In this document: positions 61,470 to 64,000 of the stretch, piece after piece
Layout: each line of letters starts with the position of its first letter
Position numbering within the stretch: the stretch's first letter is position 1
Origin: Clostridium sp.
GTDB lineage: Bacteria; Bacillota; Clostridia; Clostridiales; Clostridiaceae
Direction of reading: 5' to 3'
Assembly: GCA_015058405.1 (NCBI GenBank)
Contig: SVCL01000056.1
Span: 1-64,000, forward strand
Length of the DNA stretch: 64,000 nt
Position numbers and translations under genes: made by a program
Notes under the pieces: model-generated
Seen by the model: the letters and a program-made list of their open reading frames with translations, nothing else
Database searches by the model: none
Told to the model about the DNA's origin: nothing

Positions 61470-62876
61470 GTGACAAGTCTAATTAGAATTATAGAAGTGG
61501 AGATTAATAATTTTAAGAATGTAGAAAGTGGCAAGGTTACGTTTAATTCTTGTACTTGTTCCAATAAAAAAGGAAAATCTGATAATGTGTTAGGTATATA
61601 TGGGCAAAATGCTTCTGGAAAAACAACTTTTATTGAAGCACTTTATTTGTTAAAAATTCTGCTATCAGGGGAAAAAATAAATAGCTTTTTATTGGAATTA
61701 CTAAGAAATGGAGAAAATTCTTTTTTTAAATATACTTTTTATATACAAAGTAAAGTTGAAAGTTATAAAGTAAGCTATAGCTTTGAATTAGGAAAAGATA
61801 AATTAAATAACAAGGTTGAAGTAAGGAAGGAAAAAATAAAATGTTCAATATTTAATGGAGAGGTTAAAACTAATACTAAAACTATAATAGATTATAATAT
61901 AGATAATGATTGTTATAATGTTATTAAGCCAATTGCAACATATAATATGTTTACTAAAAATGAGAAAAACAAAATTGGGTTATTGATATCAAAAGCTCTT
62001 TCAAAAGAAAATAATATATCATTTGTATTTAATCAAAGTAGTATGAACAATTATAGAACAGCATTTGGTGAAGAAAGTGAGTATTATAAAATATTAGATT
62101 CTCTCAATTATTTTGGAAAGCATAATTTACTTGTTCTATGCAGTGAATGCCTAAATGGTAATATTGATGGTTTAACTTTAGGAGTAAGGTATAAGTTGTT
62201 TTCTGAAGATAAAGAGAATATGTTAATTGAATTAAGGAAAAGTGAAACTAATAAGTTAAATGATAATTCTTATGAGGTTATACAAGGAGTAATTGAGAAC
62301 ATTAATACAGTACTTGAATCAATTATTCCGGGCTTTAAGCTAGGAATAAAGAAGAAAAATAAAGCTTTAATACAAGAATATGATATAGAAAGGGAATTAG
62401 AGTTTGTATCTATAAGGGATAACTTAGAATTTCCGTTTAAATATGAAGCTGAAGGAACTAGGAAAATTGTATCTATATTAGGACTTATGATAGCAGTTTA
62501 TAATGATCCAAAGGTATGTTTAGTAATAGATGAATTAGATTCTGGAATGTTTGAGTATTTATTTGGAGAGATATTGACGGTTTTTGGAGAAAATTCTAAA
62601 GGACAATTTATATTTACAGCAAATAATTTACGAGGATTAGAAGTGCTAGATAAGAGGAGCATTATATTTACTACTACTAATCCTAAAAACAAATATATTA
62701 AGTTTAAGGGGGTAAAGACTACCAACAATTTAAGAAGTTTATATTTAAGAAGTATTATTTATGGTGGTCAAGAAGAATGCTTGTATAAGTCAACTGATAA
62801 AGAAAAAATAGATAGAAAACTTAAAACAAGTTGGAATAAAAAATATGGGGATATTATGAAAAAAATATATGATTAG
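61470..62876 (+). CDS. Lone AAA/ABC-type ATPase (COG1106-like)
   Basis: The 468-residue ATPase belongs to the SMC/RecF-like group often annotated AAA_15/AAA_21. It opens IRIIEVEINNFKNVESGKV, with Walker A LGIYGQNASGKTTFIEALYL. A long insertion (about 80-320) replaces the coiled coil. The signature-like EAEGTRKIVSILGL, Walker B VCLVIDELDSGMFEY and a final FTANN sensor follow. Relatives appear in OLD/RloC-like and abortive-infection systems. No nuclease or toxin partner is visible beside it. Start GTG 61470 with AGAAGGAG. Confidence 0.75.
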   Translation: MTSLIRIIEVEINNFKNVESGKVTFNSCTCSNKKGKSDNVLGIYGQNASGKTTFIEALYLLKILLSGEKINSFLLELLRNGENSFFKYTFYIQSKVESYKVSYSFELGKDKLNNKVEVRKEKIKCSIFNGEVKTNTKTIIDYNIDNDCYNVIKPIATYNMFTKNEKNKIGLLISKALSKENNISFVFNQSSMNNYRTAFGEESEYYKILDSLNYFGKHNLLVLCSECLNGNIDGLTLGVRYKLFSEDKENMLIELRKSETNKLNDNSYEVIQGVIENINTVLESIIPGFKLGIKKKNKALIQEYDIERELEFVSIRDNLEFPFKYEAEGTRKIVSILGLMIAVYNDPKVCLVIDELDSGMFEYLFGEILTVFGENSKGQFIFTANNLRGLEVLDKRSIIFTTTNPKNKYIKFKGVKTTNNLRSLYLRSIIYGGQEECLYKSTDKEKIDRKLKTSWNKKYGDIMKKIYD

Positions 62877-62954
62877 AGTAAAAGTATTAATAAAAATATA
62901 AAAATATAAAAATATGTGATAGAATAAGAGAGAAAAAAGTTGGGGGTGTTATAA

Positions 62955-63932
62955 ATGCAAAAAAATATAAGAATAGGTATTATAGGTTATGGTAACTTAG
63001 GAAGAGGAGTAATCAAAGCTATAAAACAAAATGCAGACATGGATTTACAAGCTGTATTTACAAGAAGAGAAGGTCTTGTTATGGACGATGGTTCAGAGGC
63101 TTTACATATTTCAAAACTTGAAGAATATAAGGATAAAATCGATGTTATGATACTTTGTGGAGGTTCTGCTACTGATCTTCCAGAACAAGGACCAAAGATT
63201 GCAGAAATGTTTAATACTGTAGATAGTTTCGATACTCATGCAAGAATACCAGAATATTTTGCAAACGTTGATAAGGCAGCTAAGGAAGCAGGAAATTTAA
63301 GTATTATTTCTGTAGGTTGGGATCCAGGATTATTCTCATTAAACAGATTAATGGCTAATGCAGTTTTACCAGAAGGAAACGATTATACTTTCTGGGGTAA
63401 AGGAGTAAGTCAAGGACATTCTGATGCTATAAGAAGAATAGAAGGCGTAAAGGATGGAAAGCAATATACTATTCCTAAAGATGAAGCTTTAGAAAAAGTT
63501 AGAAGTGGTGCAAATCCAGAACTTACAACTAGAGAAAAACATCTTAGAGTTTGTTATGTTGTGCTAGAAGATGGAGCAGATAAGGTTAAGGTAGAAAATG
63601 AAATTAAGAATATGCCTAATTACTTCTCAGATTATGATACAGAAGTTAACTTTATAAGTGAAGAAGAGTTAAAGAAAAATCATTCTGGAATGCCTCATGG
63701 TGGATTTGTTATTAGAACAGGTGTTACAGGAGATGGAAATAAGGAAAAAATAGAATTTTCTCTTAGCTTAGATAGTAATCCAGAATTCACTGCTAATGTT
63801 TTAGTAGCTTATGCAAGAGCCATTAGTAGAATGGCTAAGGAAGGAAGAACTGGAGCTTGTACAGTATTTGATGTACCACCTGCTTATCTTTCTTCAAAGT
63901 CAGCTGAAGAGTTAAGAAAAGAGTTATTATAA
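62955..63932 (+). CDS. ddh: meso-Diaminopimelate dehydrogenase
   Basis: Converts tetrahydrodipicolinate, ammonia and NADPH to meso-DAP in one step, for peptidoglycan and lysine. The 325-residue protein has Rossmann motif IGIIGYGNLGRGVIKAIK, CGGSATDLPEQGPKIA, SVGWDPGLFSLNRL and GKGVSQGHSDAIRRIEGV, all characteristic of Ddh. It indicates a DAP-type cell wall. GGGGGTGTTATAA precedes ATG. The sequence ends shortly downstream with a partial A/T hairpin. Confidence 0.95.
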   Translation: MQKNIRIGIIGYGNLGRGVIKAIKQNADMDLQAVFTRREGLVMDDGSEALHISKLEEYKDKIDVMILCGGSATDLPEQGPKIAEMFNTVDSFDTHARIPEYFANVDKAAKEAGNLSIISVGWDPGLFSLNRLMANAVLPEGNDYTFWGKGVSQGHSDAIRRIEGVKDGKQYTIPKDEALEKVRSGANPELTTREKHLRVCYVVLEDGADKVKVENEIKNMPNYFSDYDTEVNFISEEELKKNHSGMPHGGFVIRTGVTGDGNKEKIEFSLSLDSNPEFTANVLVAYARAISRMAKEGRTGACTVFDVPPAYLSSKSAEELRKELL

Positions 63933-64000
63933 TTAGTTTTAGTTCATAAAAAAATATTTATGAGAAAAAGATTCAAAAAATTGTTATGATGCAATTTTTT

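Overview
The window is very AT-rich chromosomal DNA. Its gene content points to a spore-forming, low-GC Firmicute of the genus Clostridium (sensu stricto): a collagen-like exosporium-type protein, meso-DAP dehydrogenase, many PTS components, strong GGAGG ribosome sites, and TTG/GTG starts. I cannot name the species. No rRNA, tRNA, CRISPR array or intact insertion sequence was seen.

Layout. 1-1.5 kb is a decay zone: a transposase fragment abutting the tail of an ABC transporter gene, then a frameshifted membrane protein gene and a gene with an in-frame TAG. 1.5-7 kb holds an NlpC/P60 cell-wall hydrolase with four C-terminal repeats, a FliB-like protein, an IS1595-type transposase-like protein lacking recognisable catalytic acids, and an acyl-CoA-ligase-like enzyme. 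7-12.3 kb holds two adjacent ABC exporter-type genes whose ATPase domains have both lost the key motifs, convergent with a collagen-like spore-surface protein. 12.5-14.5 kb has a PAP2 phosphatase, an unrecognised protein and a decayed ASKHA-kinase-like gene. 15-19.6 kb carries an AEC permease and a D-lactate dehydrogenase followed by a DcuS/CitA-type two-component system. 20-29 kb has a phosphodiester glycosidase pair, rhodanese, a free-standing ATP-cone protein, an APC permease, LysR plus a frameshifted YeiH exporter, isocitrate dehydrogenase, and yjdF under a probable yjdF riboswitch.

29-37 kb holds an orphan cellobiose-type PTS IIC with a DUF3284 protein, glutaminase, and a polA-coaE-lytic transglycosylase run. 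37-40.7 kb is a three-gene cassette (SGNH hydrolase, GH113-like glycosidase, phage-fibre-like protein). 41-47.9 kb has a YhgE/Pip protein, two tandem sensor kinases with no response regulator, and TspO. 47.9-53.4 kb is a maltose-type locus: LacI regulator, two cre/LacI-type operators, GH13 glucosidase, PTS IICB and a MapP-like phosphatase. Together these would import maltose as maltose 6'-phosphate, dephosphorylate it and hydrolyse it.

53.6-64 kb contains topB; a minus-strand lysis-type island (TcdR/UviA-like sigma factor, TcdE-like holin, LrgA/LrgB); an NMT1/SsuA-type ABC importer; a lone AAA ATPase; and ddh. The sigma-holin pair is the most interesting unit. Both genes are preceded by the same TTTACA-16 nt-(C/G)TTTTT element, and the sigma gene also has a sigma-A-like promoter containing a perfect palindrome. 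No toxin or bacteriocin gene lies beside them.
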